Part shown: positions 6,344 through 12,744 of the stretch, piece after piece
Numbering within the stretch: the stretch's first letter is position 1
Layout: each line of letters begins with the position of its first letter
From: Chloroflexi bacterium RBG_16_64_32
GTDB lineage: Bacteria; Chloroflexota; Dehalococcoidia; SM23-28-2; RBG-16-64-32
Direction of reading: 5' to 3'
Length of the DNA: 14,582 bases
Assembly (NCBI GenBank): GCA_001795235.1
Contig: MGNZ01000082.1
Location: forward strand, 1 to 14,582
Notes under the pieces: generated by a model
What the model was told of the DNA's origin: nothing
What the model saw: the letters and a program-made list of their open reading frames with translations, nothing else
The model's database searches: none
Translations under genes and position numbers: made by a program

Positions 6344-6741
6344 TCAACCTCGCCCACGTGCTCCGGCTCGTACTCGCGTAGGATAACGGCCTGGGCGGGC
6401 TCGAAGAAGAGGTCGTCGCAGAGGTCGCATGAGGTGATGTGGGCGAAGGTGGCGTCGTCCGGATGCGCGCCACCCTCCAGGTAGCGGAACATCAGCGAGC
6501 GGGCCTTGGCGCAGGGGATTTCGGCTGGTCGGGCCACCTTCACGGCGGTGCGCCCCAGGAGGAGGGCGATTAAGGGCGCGCGGCAGCCCTCGCAGGCCAT
6601 GAGGTGTCCCTGCAGCCACAGCTCGTGCTCATCCATGCCGGCGATGACGCCCACGCGGACCGCGTCAGGGATGTGGAGGGCGGGCACCACGTGCTTGGCC
6701 TGACCTCCCGGCATCCGGTCTTCTCGTCCGGTAGTCATCAT
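6340..6741 (-). CDS. Small protein with two HxxxCxxC zinc-finger (zf-HC2-like) signatures
   Basis: A 133-residue soluble protein. HLMACEGC (H46, C50, C53) and HITSCDLC (H101, C105, C108) both fit the H-x3-C-x2-C half of anti-sigma-factor zinc fingers. C77 in CAKARSLMFRYLEGG lies 24 residues before H101, as the leading cysteine does in zf-HC2. No transmembrane helix follows, so this is not a classical membrane anti-sigma factor; a soluble zinc-binding regulator or a degenerate anti-sigma-like protein is possible. Two ATGs are adjacent (6741 and 6738); GGGAG lies 4 nt before the first and 7 nt before the second, so 6738 may be the real start. It is transcribed away from the hopanoid operon and shares its upstream region. 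No adjacent sigma factor gene is present. Function unknown. Confidence 0.7.
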   Translation of the reverse strand: MMTTGREDRMPGGQAKHVVPALHIPDAVRVGVIAGMDEHELWLQGHLMACEGCRAPLIALLLGRTAVKVARPAEIPCAKARSLMFRYLEGGAHPDDATFAHITSCDLCDDLFFEPAQAVILREYEPEHVGEVD

Positions 6742-6827
6742 CGTGCTCCCAAAATCTAGGGGTCACGCCTGTTCCCCTGCGGCTCCGTGGGCCGCTGGCG
6801 CTGGGCGCAGGCGGCAGGCCCAATACC

Positions 6828-6833
6828 ATTATA
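6828..6833 (-). promoter_or_regulatory. Candidate -10 element for the zinc-finger gene
   Basis: On the minus strand this reads TATAAT, a perfect -10, preceded by GCG. No clear -35 lies 15-18 bp upstream. Transcription would start near 6821, giving a leader of about 80 nt before the ATG. Confidence 0.4.
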
Positions 6834-6878
6834 CGCGGTGGGCTGATAACTCTAGCTTTTTCTAGTAACGGACTTCTA

Positions 6879-6906
6879 TTGACGCGACGCCACGATCGCC
6901 TAGAAT
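6879..6906 (+). promoter_or_regulatory. sigma70-type promoter of the hopanoid operon
   Basis: TTGACG (6879-6884), a 16-bp spacer and TAGAAT (6901-6906) match the consensus at 5/6 positions in both boxes. Transcription would begin near 6913, leaving a leader of about 236 nt before hpnC. It is the best promoter match I found in the window and the only clear one ahead of the hpn genes. Confidence 0.6.
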
Positions 6907-7048
6907 TTGAGCCAGTAGATAACAGGAGGTGCTGAATATAGCCTGAACGAAATCGGAAATCTGGGCCGCAGATGCCGGCGAGGCTCGTGGTTCAAAAAGT
7001 CGCTCTTGTCATCATTCATTCGATAATTCGACCCGCATGGCCGCAATC

Positions 7049-7146
7049 GCCTCCCTCGCTCGGCAACGGTGGCGGCCCGCCATGATGCCACCCACGGGAT
7101 TGCCTAAAGGGGTGCTGCACCCCGCACCCCGTAGAGCGAGGGAGGC
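7049..7146 (+). promoter_or_regulatory. Structured leader RNA (three-way junction) enclosing the hpnC ribosome-binding site
   Basis: P1: GCCTCCCTCGCTC (7049-7061) pairs perfectly over 13 bp with 7134-7146. P2 follows without unpaired bases: GGCAA (7062-7066) with TTGCC (7100-7104). Inside P2 is P3: GGTGGC (7068-7073) with GCCACC (7087-7092). P4 is a side hairpin: GGGGTGC (7109-7115) with GCACCCC (7124-7130), or alternatively with the first GCACCCC copy at 7117-7123. The P3 loop (CCCG, 7076-7079) can pair with CGGG (7095-7098) as a pseudoknot. The joining segments are TAAA and GTA. The P1 3' strand includes GAGGGAGG (7138-7145), the Shine-Dalgarno of hpnC, so folding would block its translation. 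I find no match to a riboswitch consensus that I know. Folding was done by eye and no conservation data were available. Confidence 0.55.
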
Positions 7147-7148
7147 CG

Positions 7149-8036
7149 GTGATAGCAGAAGGGCCACCGAGGCCGTATTCATTGGCGGAAGGCTACGCCT
7201 ACTGCCAGCGCCTCGCGACGAGCCACTACGAGAACTTCAGCGTAGCGTCGTGGCTATTGCCGCGTCCGCTACGGCCCCACATGTACGCCGTCTACGCCTA
7301 TTGCCGCGGCGTCGATGATCTGGGCGACGAGGCCGAGGGCGACCGCTTGGCGCTTCTGGACGGCTGGGAGGCGGAGCTACGGCGTTGCTACGAGGGGAGC
7401 CCGCAGCAGCCGGCGTTCGTCGCTCTCCAAGAGACGATTCGTCGATTTGACATCCCCACCGAGCCGTTCCGGCGGCTTATCGAGGCCAACCGCGCGGACC
7501 AGCGGGTCAGCCGCTACAGGAGCTATAACGACCTTCTGGGCTACTGCGAGAACTCCGCCAATCCGGTAGGCCGCCTGGTGCTGTATATCTACGGGTACCG
7601 CGACGAAGAGCGCCAGAGGCTTTCGGACGCGACCTGCACCGCGCTCCAGCTCACAAACTTCTGGCAGGACGTGCGGCGCGATCTGGACAAGGGTCGGATC
7701 TATATCCCGCTGGAGGACATGGAGCGCTTCGACTACGGCGAGGCTGACCTGCTGGCGGGGCGCTCCGACGGGCGGTTCCGGGACCTGATGGCGTTCCAGG
7801 TACAGCGGACGCGAGAGCTGTTCCGTGACGGGCTGGCGTTGATGCCGAAGGTGAGCGGGCGTCTGACGCTGGACCTGCGCCTATTCAGCCTGGGCGGACT
7901 GGCCGTTCTTGACGCGATAGAAGGGATGGGGTACGACGTGCTGCAGCGGCGGCCGACGTTATCCAGAGCGCGCAAGGCGTGGCTGGTCGTGCGGGGACTG
8001 CTGCCAATACGGGTACGGGTGGAGAAGGCGCCATGA
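7149..8036 (+). CDS. hpnC: Hydroxysqualene synthase HpnC
   Basis: A 295-residue trans-isoprenyl-diphosphate synthase of the squalene/phytoene synthase family. HpnC converts presqualene diphosphate, made by HpnD, to hydroxysqualene. Visible features are SHYENFSVASWLLP (25-38), typical of HpnC; the first acidic motif DDLGDE (56-61); YCENSANPVGRLVL (132-145); and the second motif QLTNFWQDVRRDLDKGRIYI (167-186) with D174 and D178. The GTG start at 7149 puts SLAEGYAYCQRLA at the normal N-terminal position. The Shine-Dalgarno GAGGGAGG lies directly before it and is inside the leader stem. It is first in the operon and ends in an ATGA overlap with hpnD. HpnC and HpnD are homologous; HpnC is told apart by its N-terminal block and the DDLGDE motif. 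Confidence in the HpnC assignment is high because hpnD and hpnE follow. Confidence 0.92.
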   Translation: MIAEGPPRPYSLAEGYAYCQRLATSHYENFSVASWLLPRPLRPHMYAVYAYCRGVDDLGDEAEGDRLALLDGWEAELRRCYEGSPQQPAFVALQETIRRFDIPTEPFRRLIEANRADQRVSRYRSYNDLLGYCENSANPVGRLVLYIYGYRDEERQRLSDATCTALQLTNFWQDVRRDLDKGRIYIPLEDMERFDYGEADLLAGRSDGRFRDLMAFQVQRTRELFRDGLALMPKVSGRLTLDLRLFSLGGLAVLDAIEGMGYDVLQRRPTLSRARKAWLVVRGLLPIRVRVEKAP

Positions 8037-8893
8037 GGAGCGATCTGACGGTTGCCTACGACCGGTGCCAGCAGGTGACCAAGCGGGAGGCCAGGAACTT
8101 CTACTACGGTTTCATGCTGCTTCCCGCCCAGCAACGGCGCGCAATATACGCCGCCTACGCCTTCGCGCGGGAGTGCGACGATATCGTCGACGCCGACCTG
8201 CCAGGGGAAGAGGCGTCCGTTCGCCTGGCGGCCTACCGTGAGTCGCTCGACCGCTGTCTGGCGGGGCGTCCCCAGGGGCCCGTATTCCTAGCCCTGCGGG
8301 ATGCCATCGACCGCTACCGGATCCCGCACGACTACTTCTATCGCCTCGTCGAGGGGGTGGAGACGGACCTGAGCGTGCGGCGGTACGCCAATTTTGAGGA
8401 GCTGAAGCGCTACTGCTATCTCGTGGCCTCCGTGGTGGGGCTTGTCTCGATAGAGATTTTCGGCTATCGGGGCGGCGGGCAGACGCGGGAGTACGCGGCG
8501 GACCTGGGCATCGCCCTGCAGCTCACGAACATATTGCGGGATGTGCAGGAAGACCTCCAGCGAGACCGCATCTACCTGCCGCAAGAGGAGATGGCTCGCT
8601 TCGGCTATGGGGAGGCCGATCTACGTGCCGGCGTGGCAAACGATGCGTTTCGCCGCGTGATGGCGTTCCAGGTCGCGAGGGCCGACGAGTACTACGAGAG
8701 CGGGAGGCGGCTCCTGCCCTGCCTGCCGAGGCGGGCGAGGGCGTGCGTGGGCGTGATGGCGGGCATCTACAGCACAATCTTGGACGATATCCGACGGGAG
8801 CCGGAGGGGGTACTTAAGCAGCGCATAGGCCTGAGCGCGGGTCAGAAGCTGGCACTGGCGGGCCGGGAGCTGGTACGGAGCCTGGTACCGTGA
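8033..8893 (+). CDS. hpnD: Presqualene diphosphate synthase HpnD
   Basis: A 286-residue squalene/phytoene synthase family protein. HpnD condenses two farnesyl diphosphates to presqualene diphosphate, the first committed step of the three-enzyme bacterial squalene route. It has REARNFYYGFMLLP (18-31), the first acidic motif DDIVDAD (49-55), CYLVASVVG (128-136), and the second motif QLTNILRDVQEDLQRDRIYL (163-182) with D170 and D174, followed by FGYGEADLRAG. The ATG overlaps the hpnC stop (ATGA, 4 nt), with GGAGAAGG just upstream; the frame continues farther upstream inside hpnC, but that stretch is not HpnD-like. It ends with a 4-nt overlap (GTGA) with hpnE, so hpnC, hpnD and hpnE should be translated together. 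Confidence 0.93.
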   Translation: MRSDLTVAYDRCQQVTKREARNFYYGFMLLPAQQRRAIYAAYAFARECDDIVDADLPGEEASVRLAAYRESLDRCLAGRPQGPVFLALRDAIDRYRIPHDYFYRLVEGVETDLSVRRYANFEELKRYCYLVASVVGLVSIEIFGYRGGGQTREYAADLGIALQLTNILRDVQEDLQRDRIYLPQEEMARFGYGEADLRAGVANDAFRRVMAFQVARADEYYESGRRLLPCLPRRARACVGVMAGIYSTILDDIRREPEGVLKQRIGLSAGQKLALAGRELVRSLVP

Positions 8894-10263
8894 GCGCGAG
8901 GCCGTCCGTTATGGTGGCCGGGGGCGGGCTGGCGGGCATCGCCGCCGCCTGTGAACTGGCGGACGCCGGCCTTGGGGTGACGCTGCTGGAGCAGCGGCCG
9001 TTCCTGGGAGGACGCGCCTATTCCCACGTGGACAAGCGGTCCGGTGTGGAGGTGGACAACGGACAGCATGTGTTCCTGGGATGCTGCGCGCACTACATCC
9101 GGCTGTTGAAGCGGCTGGGGGTGTGGCACAAGGTCAATCTCCAGAAACGGCTGCGGGTGCGGGTAATCGATAAAGTGTGGGGCGAGAGCGTGTTGGAGAG
9201 CGGGGCGCTGCCGCCGCCGTTGCACCTGCTGCCCTCGCTGCTACGCTTCCGCTCCCTCTCACCGTCCGAGAAGGTGCGCGCGGCCTACGCGATGACGCGG
9301 ATCCGGTCCCTGAACCGGGCGGCGCGCCGGGACCTGGACGATATTACCTTCGCTGACTGGCTGCGGGCGCACGGGCAGTCTGAGAACGCGATCCGCGGGT
9401 TCTGGAACCTGATCGTGCTGCCGACTCTGAACGGTGACGTGACTACGGTCTGCGCAGACCTGGCCCTGATGGTCTTCCAGGAGGGGTTCCTGCGCGACCG
9501 GACCGGCGCCAACGTGGGCTGGGCCAGGCTGGGGCTGTCGGGGCTGCTGGCGGAGGCCGCGCGCGAGTACATCGAGTCGCGCGGAGGCGAGGTGCGGCTG
9601 GGCCAGGGGGTCAGCGGGGTGCGTGTGGAGGATGGACACGCGGTTGTGAGCGGGCCGGCTGAGCGGGCCGATTACTTGGTGCTGGCCCTGGATTCACGGT
9701 CGCTGACGGCGCTGCTGCCGAAGTCACTTCGTGATGAGCCGTTCTTCGGCCGGATCGGACAGCTCGACACCTCGCCCATCGTCAACGTCCACATGTGGTA
9801 TGACCGCCGGGTGACGGATATGGAGTTCGCGGCGTTCCTGAACACGCCGATGCAGTGGGTGTTCAACAAATCGAAGCTGTGGGGACAGGAAGGTGATGGC
9901 CAGTACCTGGACATCTCGTTAAGCGGCGCCCGGGAATTCGTGGAGATGCGCACGCGGGAGCTCGTCGAGCTGTTCAGCCGCGAGGTGCAATCGCTGTTCC
10001 CCCAGGCGCGGACGGCGCAGCTCAAGCGCGCGCTGGTGGTAAAGCAACGGCAGGCGACGTTCGCGGCGCGGCCGGGCGTCTCTCGGCTACGGCCCGGACA
10101 GCGGACCCCGATAGCCAATCTTTTTTTGGCGGGCGACTGGACGGACACGGGCTGGCCGGCAACCATGGAGAGCGCGGTTCGCAGCGGCGTGCTGGCGGCG
10201 CGGGAGGTGCTGAGGGAGGTGGGACAAGCGGACGTGAGAAAGGAGGTGGCGAGCGCGAGCTAG
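8890..10263 (+). CDS. hpnE: Hydroxysqualene dehydroxylase HpnE (FAD-dependent)
   Basis: A 457-residue FAD-dependent amine-oxidase/phytoene-desaturase-fold protein. HpnE reductively removes the hydroxyl of hydroxysqualene to give squalene. The N-terminus has the dinucleotide-binding motif VMVAGGGLAGIAAACELA (7-24) with the acidic E34 at the end of the second strand (TLLEQRPFLGGRAYS). DNGQHVFLGCC (56-66) is typical of squalene-associated desaturases. The C-terminal FAD motif is LFLAGDWTDTGWPATMESAV (about 411-430). The GTG start overlaps the hpnD stop. Family length is about 420-460, so it is complete. Carotenoid desaturases share the fold, but the position after hpnC and hpnD decides the call. 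A 49-nt gap without a terminator separates it from ispH. Confidence 0.92.
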   Translation: MSARPSVMVAGGGLAGIAAACELADAGLGVTLLEQRPFLGGRAYSHVDKRSGVEVDNGQHVFLGCCAHYIRLLKRLGVWHKVNLQKRLRVRVIDKVWGESVLESGALPPPLHLLPSLLRFRSLSPSEKVRAAYAMTRIRSLNRAARRDLDDITFADWLRAHGQSENAIRGFWNLIVLPTLNGDVTTVCADLALMVFQEGFLRDRTGANVGWARLGLSGLLAEAAREYIESRGGEVRLGQGVSGVRVEDGHAVVSGPAERADYLVLALDSRSLTALLPKSLRDEPFFGRIGQLDTSPIVNVHMWYDRRVTDMEFAAFLNTPMQWVFNKSKLWGQEGDGQYLDISLSGAREFVEMRTRELVELFSREVQSLFPQARTAQLKRALVVKQRQATFAARPGVSRLRPGQRTPIANLFLAGDWTDTGWPATMESAVRSGVLAAREVLREVGQADVRKEVASAS

Positions 10264-10312
10264 AAGCCAACGTGATGCGAAGACGTGCTGGAATCGTCTA
10301 GAGGGAGCAGAA

Positions 10313-11218
10313 ATGAGGATAGTGAAGGCGACAGCGCTGGGGTTTTGCTTTGGCGTACGCCGCGCTATCGAGATGGTAGAGGGGGCCGCCGAAGAGAGGG
10401 GGCCCATCGATAGCCTGGGCTCCGTCGTACACAACCCCGCGGTGGTAGACGGTCTGGCGGCAAAAGGGGTGCAGGTGGTGAAAGGGCTCGAAGACGTGCA
10501 GAGCAGCACGATCGCTGTCACGGCGCACGGGCGCGGGCCGGAGATCGTGAAGGAAGCGGCGGAGCGCGGGGTGGGCCTCGTCGACGCCACTTGCCCTATA
10601 GTCCGGAAATCGCAGAAGGCGGCGCAGAGCCTATGCGCCGACGGGTTCAAGGTGATAATCTACGGCGAAGTGAATCATCCGGAAGTCAGGGGTGTGTTAG
10701 CGTGGACGGAAGGCAAGGGAATGGCGATTCTGGATGCGGAGGCGGAGATAGACATACCGCGCCGCAAGGTAGCGCTTCTGGCGCAGACCACCAAGAGCGA
10801 AGAGTCGTTCGCGGAGTTTGTGGCCCGCTTTTCGGCCCACAACATCGGCCGCATCAACGAGCTCCACATCGTAAACACGACCTGCCCTGAGACGGATGAG
10901 CGGTACCACGCAGCCCGCGAACTGGCGGCTGAGTGCGACGTCCTGATGGTGGTGGGTGGCCGCAACAGCGCCAACACGCGCAAGCTGGCCCAGACATGCG
11001 CCAGCATGGGAGTAGAGACGCACCACATCGAGCGGGCGGACGAGATCGTTCCTACGTGGCTGGAAGGGGTCGATTCGGTCGGTGTGACGGCGGGTGCATC
11101 TACGCCGGACGAATCGATAGATGAGGTGGTGGCACAATTGCAATCATTGGATAAGAAGCGCAATGCCAAGGGTCGGAGCAAACAGGGTCGCTTCCAACCC
11201 AAGGGAATGGGCGCCTGA
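10313..11218 (+). CDS. ispH: 4-hydroxy-3-methylbut-2-enyl diphosphate reductase IspH (LytB)
   Basis: A 301-residue [4Fe-4S] enzyme that makes IPP and DMAPP from HMBPP, the last MEP-pathway step. The three cluster cysteines are in place: C12 (LGFCFGVRRAIE), C94 (DATCPIV) and C191 (NTTCPET). The substrate-binding parts are VVHN (H40), AHGRG, NHPEV with H122 and E124, QTTKS and GGRNSANT (215-222), and VGVTAGASTPD (257-267) sits near the C-terminus. The family is usually about 280-320 residues. The last 20 residues form a basic tail (KKRNAKGRSKQGRFQPKGMG) not needed for the fold. ATG 10313 has GAGGGAG 5 nt upstream. Placed between hpnE and yjbQ in the hopanoid operon, it points to a dedicated supply of C5 units. 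The enzyme is also essential for the rest of isoprenoid metabolism where the MEP route is used. Confidence 0.95.
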   Translation: MRIVKATALGFCFGVRRAIEMVEGAAEERGPIDSLGSVVHNPAVVDGLAAKGVQVVKGLEDVQSSTIAVTAHGRGPEIVKEAAERGVGLVDATCPIVRKSQKAAQSLCADGFKVIIYGEVNHPEVRGVLAWTEGKGMAILDAEAEIDIPRRKVALLAQTTKSEESFAEFVARFSAHNIGRINELHIVNTTCPETDERYHAARELAAECDVLMVVGGRNSANTRKLAQTCASMGVETHHIERADEIVPTWLEGVDSVGVTAGASTPDESIDEVVAQLQSLDKKRNAKGRSKQGRFQPKGMGA

Positions 11219-11234
11219 GAAGGAGGAAGGCACA

Positions 11235-11672
11235 GTGAAGTTCCTCTCGCAGACGTTCATGATCGGGACCGAGAAGGGACCGCAGTTTATCGACATAACC
11301 GAACGAGTAGAGGAAGTGGCCCGGGAATCCGGGGTGCTGAACGGTTTCGCCGTCGTCTTTTCGAAACACACCACGGCCGCGATCCGGATCAACGAGAACG
11401 AGCCTGCGCTCATTGCTGACATGGAGCGGATGTTGGAACAGATCGCTCCCTCCCTTGCCGTGTATGAGCATAACGACGCTGTGCATGCGTTCTCTGACAA
11501 CGGCGAGCGCCCCAACGGGCACTCTCACTGTCAGCACTTGCTGCTCGGCGCCAGTGAGGCTGTGCCGATAGTGGACGGCAGGCTGATCGTTGGTCAGTGG
11601 CAGCGGATATTCCTGGTCGAGCTGGACCACGCTCGCGACCGCGAGGTGGTGGTGCAGCTCGTGGGCGAGTAG
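11235..11672 (+). CDS. yjbQ: YjbQ / UPF0047 family protein
   Basis: A 145-residue protein with the full UPF0047 signature: GPQFIDITERVEEV (15-28), SKHTTAAIRINENEPAL (43-59), NGHSHCQHLLLGASE and the closing GQWQRIFLVELDHARDREV. The conserved histidines in HTT and NGHSHCQH probably bind a metal. E. coli YjbQ shows weak thiamin-phosphate synthase activity and can rescue thiE mutants when overexpressed, but the real function of the family is unknown. The start is GTG 11235 with AGGAGG 8 nt upstream; the frame continues into ispH but loses family similarity there. It starts 16 nt after ispH and stops 8 nt before the prenyl synthase, so it is a full member of the operon. A direct part in hopanoid or isoprenoid metabolism is inference from position. 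Confidence 0.88.
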   Translation: MKFLSQTFMIGTEKGPQFIDITERVEEVARESGVLNGFAVVFSKHTTAAIRINENEPALIADMERMLEQIAPSLAVYEHNDAVHAFSDNGERPNGHSHCQHLLLGASEAVPIVDGRLIVGQWQRIFLVELDHARDREVVVQLVGE

Positions 11673-11680
11673 GCGCAGCC

Positions 11681-12724
11681 ATGGACCTGCCGGCCGCCTT
11701 CGGTCGCTACCGAGGGGCGCTGGATGGCAAATTGCGCTCCCTCCTCAGTAGCGGCCTGCCAGCGGGCGGTCATCCGGAGGAGCTGCACCGCATGCTGCGC
11801 TATCACATGGGGTGGGAGGACGACGCCGGGCGTCCCGTGCGATCCGACGGTGGCAAGGCGCTGCGTCCCACGCTTTGTCTACTGGCCTGCGAGGCCGCGG
11901 GCGGCGACTGGCGGAGAGCCCTCCCCGCCGCCGCCGGCCTGGAGCTGGTGCACAACTTCTCTTTGGTGCATGACGATATCCAGGATCGCGACCCGGAGCG
12001 CAGGCACCGCCCCACAGTGTGGCGCGTTTGGGGCGAGGCCCAGGCGATCAACGCAGGTGATGCGCTATTGACGCTGGGCCGGCTGGCGGTGCTGGAGCTC
12101 GGGGTCGAGGGCGTCCCAGCGGAGCAGGTCATCGAGGCGGCCCGGGTGCTGGACCACTGCGCGCTGGAGATCGTCGAGGGCCAGGCTCTGGACCTGAGCT
12201 TCGAGGAGCGGCTGGACGTTACCGAAGACGCATACCTGGAGATGATAGAGAAGAAGACCGGCGCCCTGTTCGACTGCGCCCTCCGGTTGGGCGGCCTCGT
12301 CGGCGCCGGCGACTCGTCGGCGCCGGACGTCCTGGGCGGCATCGGCCGCTCGCTGGGAGTTGCGTTCCAGGTCCGCGACGACATGTTGGGCGTATGGGGC
12401 GCGGAGAACCGGACGGGAAAGCGGCCGGCGGCCGACATCCGAAGTCGCAAGAAATCGCTCCCGGTGGTCTACGCGCTGGCTCGCCCGGATGGCGCCGCGG
12501 CTGGGGAGTTGGCGCGCATCTACACGCAGGCCCGGCTGAGTGATGCGGACGTGTCAATCGTGCTGGGCGCTCTGGAATCGGTGGGGGCGCGGGAGTACTG
12601 CCGGGAGGTGGCGGAGGAGAGGAGGGAGCGGGCGCTGACGGAGCTGGCCGGCGCCGGGCTGGATGAGGGGCCGGCCGCGGAGTTGCGGCAGGTAGCTGAA
12701 TTCATCCTGGAAAGGGACTACTGA
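11681..12724 (+). CDS. Polyprenyl (farnesyl/geranylgeranyl) diphosphate synthase
   Basis: A 347-residue trans-prenyl diphosphate synthase of the alpha-helical class I fold. GGKALRPTLCLLAC (57-70) binds substrate. The first Asp-rich motif is HDDIQDRDPERRHRPT (97-112) with D98, D99 and D102. GDALL (126-130) and EKKTGALF (190-197) are typical. The second motif, FQVRDDMLGVWG (229-240), is DDxxG, and KKSLPVVYAL follows. Phe93, five residues before the first Asp, and the absence of an insertion in that motif are typical of short-chain (C15-C20) synthases. The context suggests farnesyl diphosphate for HpnD, but GGPP cannot be excluded. ATG 11681 is chosen because the upstream extension lies inside yjbQ; its Shine-Dalgarno is weak, so coupling to yjbQ translation is likely. 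Confidence 0.88.
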   Translation: MDLPAAFGRYRGALDGKLRSLLSSGLPAGGHPEELHRMLRYHMGWEDDAGRPVRSDGGKALRPTLCLLACEAAGGDWRRALPAAAGLELVHNFSLVHDDIQDRDPERRHRPTVWRVWGEAQAINAGDALLTLGRLAVLELGVEGVPAEQVIEAARVLDHCALEIVEGQALDLSFEERLDVTEDAYLEMIEKKTGALFDCALRLGGLVGAGDSSAPDVLGGIGRSLGVAFQVRDDMLGVWGAENRTGKRPAADIRSRKKSLPVVYALARPDGAAAGELARIYTQARLSDADVSIVLGALESVGAREYCREVAEERRERALTELAGAGLDEGPAAELRQVAEFILERDY

Positions 12725-12744
12725 TCCCCTAGGAAGGACTTATA

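Larger units (their letters stand above)
6742..7148. other. Divergent intergenic region with promoters both ways and the hpn leader
   Basis: This is the longest non-coding gap, between the minus-strand zinc-finger gene and hpnC. It contains a -10 box facing left (6828-6833), a good promoter facing right (6879-6906), a free-standing Shine-Dalgarno-like AGGAGG (6924-6929), a small hairpin ATCTG-N5-CAGAT (6959-6973) and a complex fold at 7049-7146. It is more AT-rich than the genes between about 6845 and 7030. No gene is supported in it on either strand. Confidence 0.7.

Noticed and set aside
6972..7085. Possible 37-codon small gene (ATG 6972 to TGA 7083) in the hpnC leader
   Set aside because: No Shine-Dalgarno before the ATG, no recognisable sequence pattern, and its 3' half overlaps the structured element. 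The AGGAGG at 6924-6929 is too far upstream to serve it.
7049..7146. A tRNA-like or selenocysteine-tRNA gene (13-bp closing helix, about 98 nt)
   Set aside because: There is no T-loop GTTCRA, no anticodon arm or CCA end, and the 3' strand is the hpnC ribosome-binding site.
10281..10299. Hairpin AGACG-N9-CGTCT between hpnE and ispH as a terminator or attenuator
   Set aside because: 5 bp with a 9-nt loop and no T tract, just before the ispH ribosome-binding site; expected often by chance.
11597..11680. Longer prenyl synthase start inside yjbQ
   Set aside because: The extension is Gly/Arg-rich shadow sequence of yjbQ. ATG 11681, 8 nt after the yjbQ stop, gives the normal family length.
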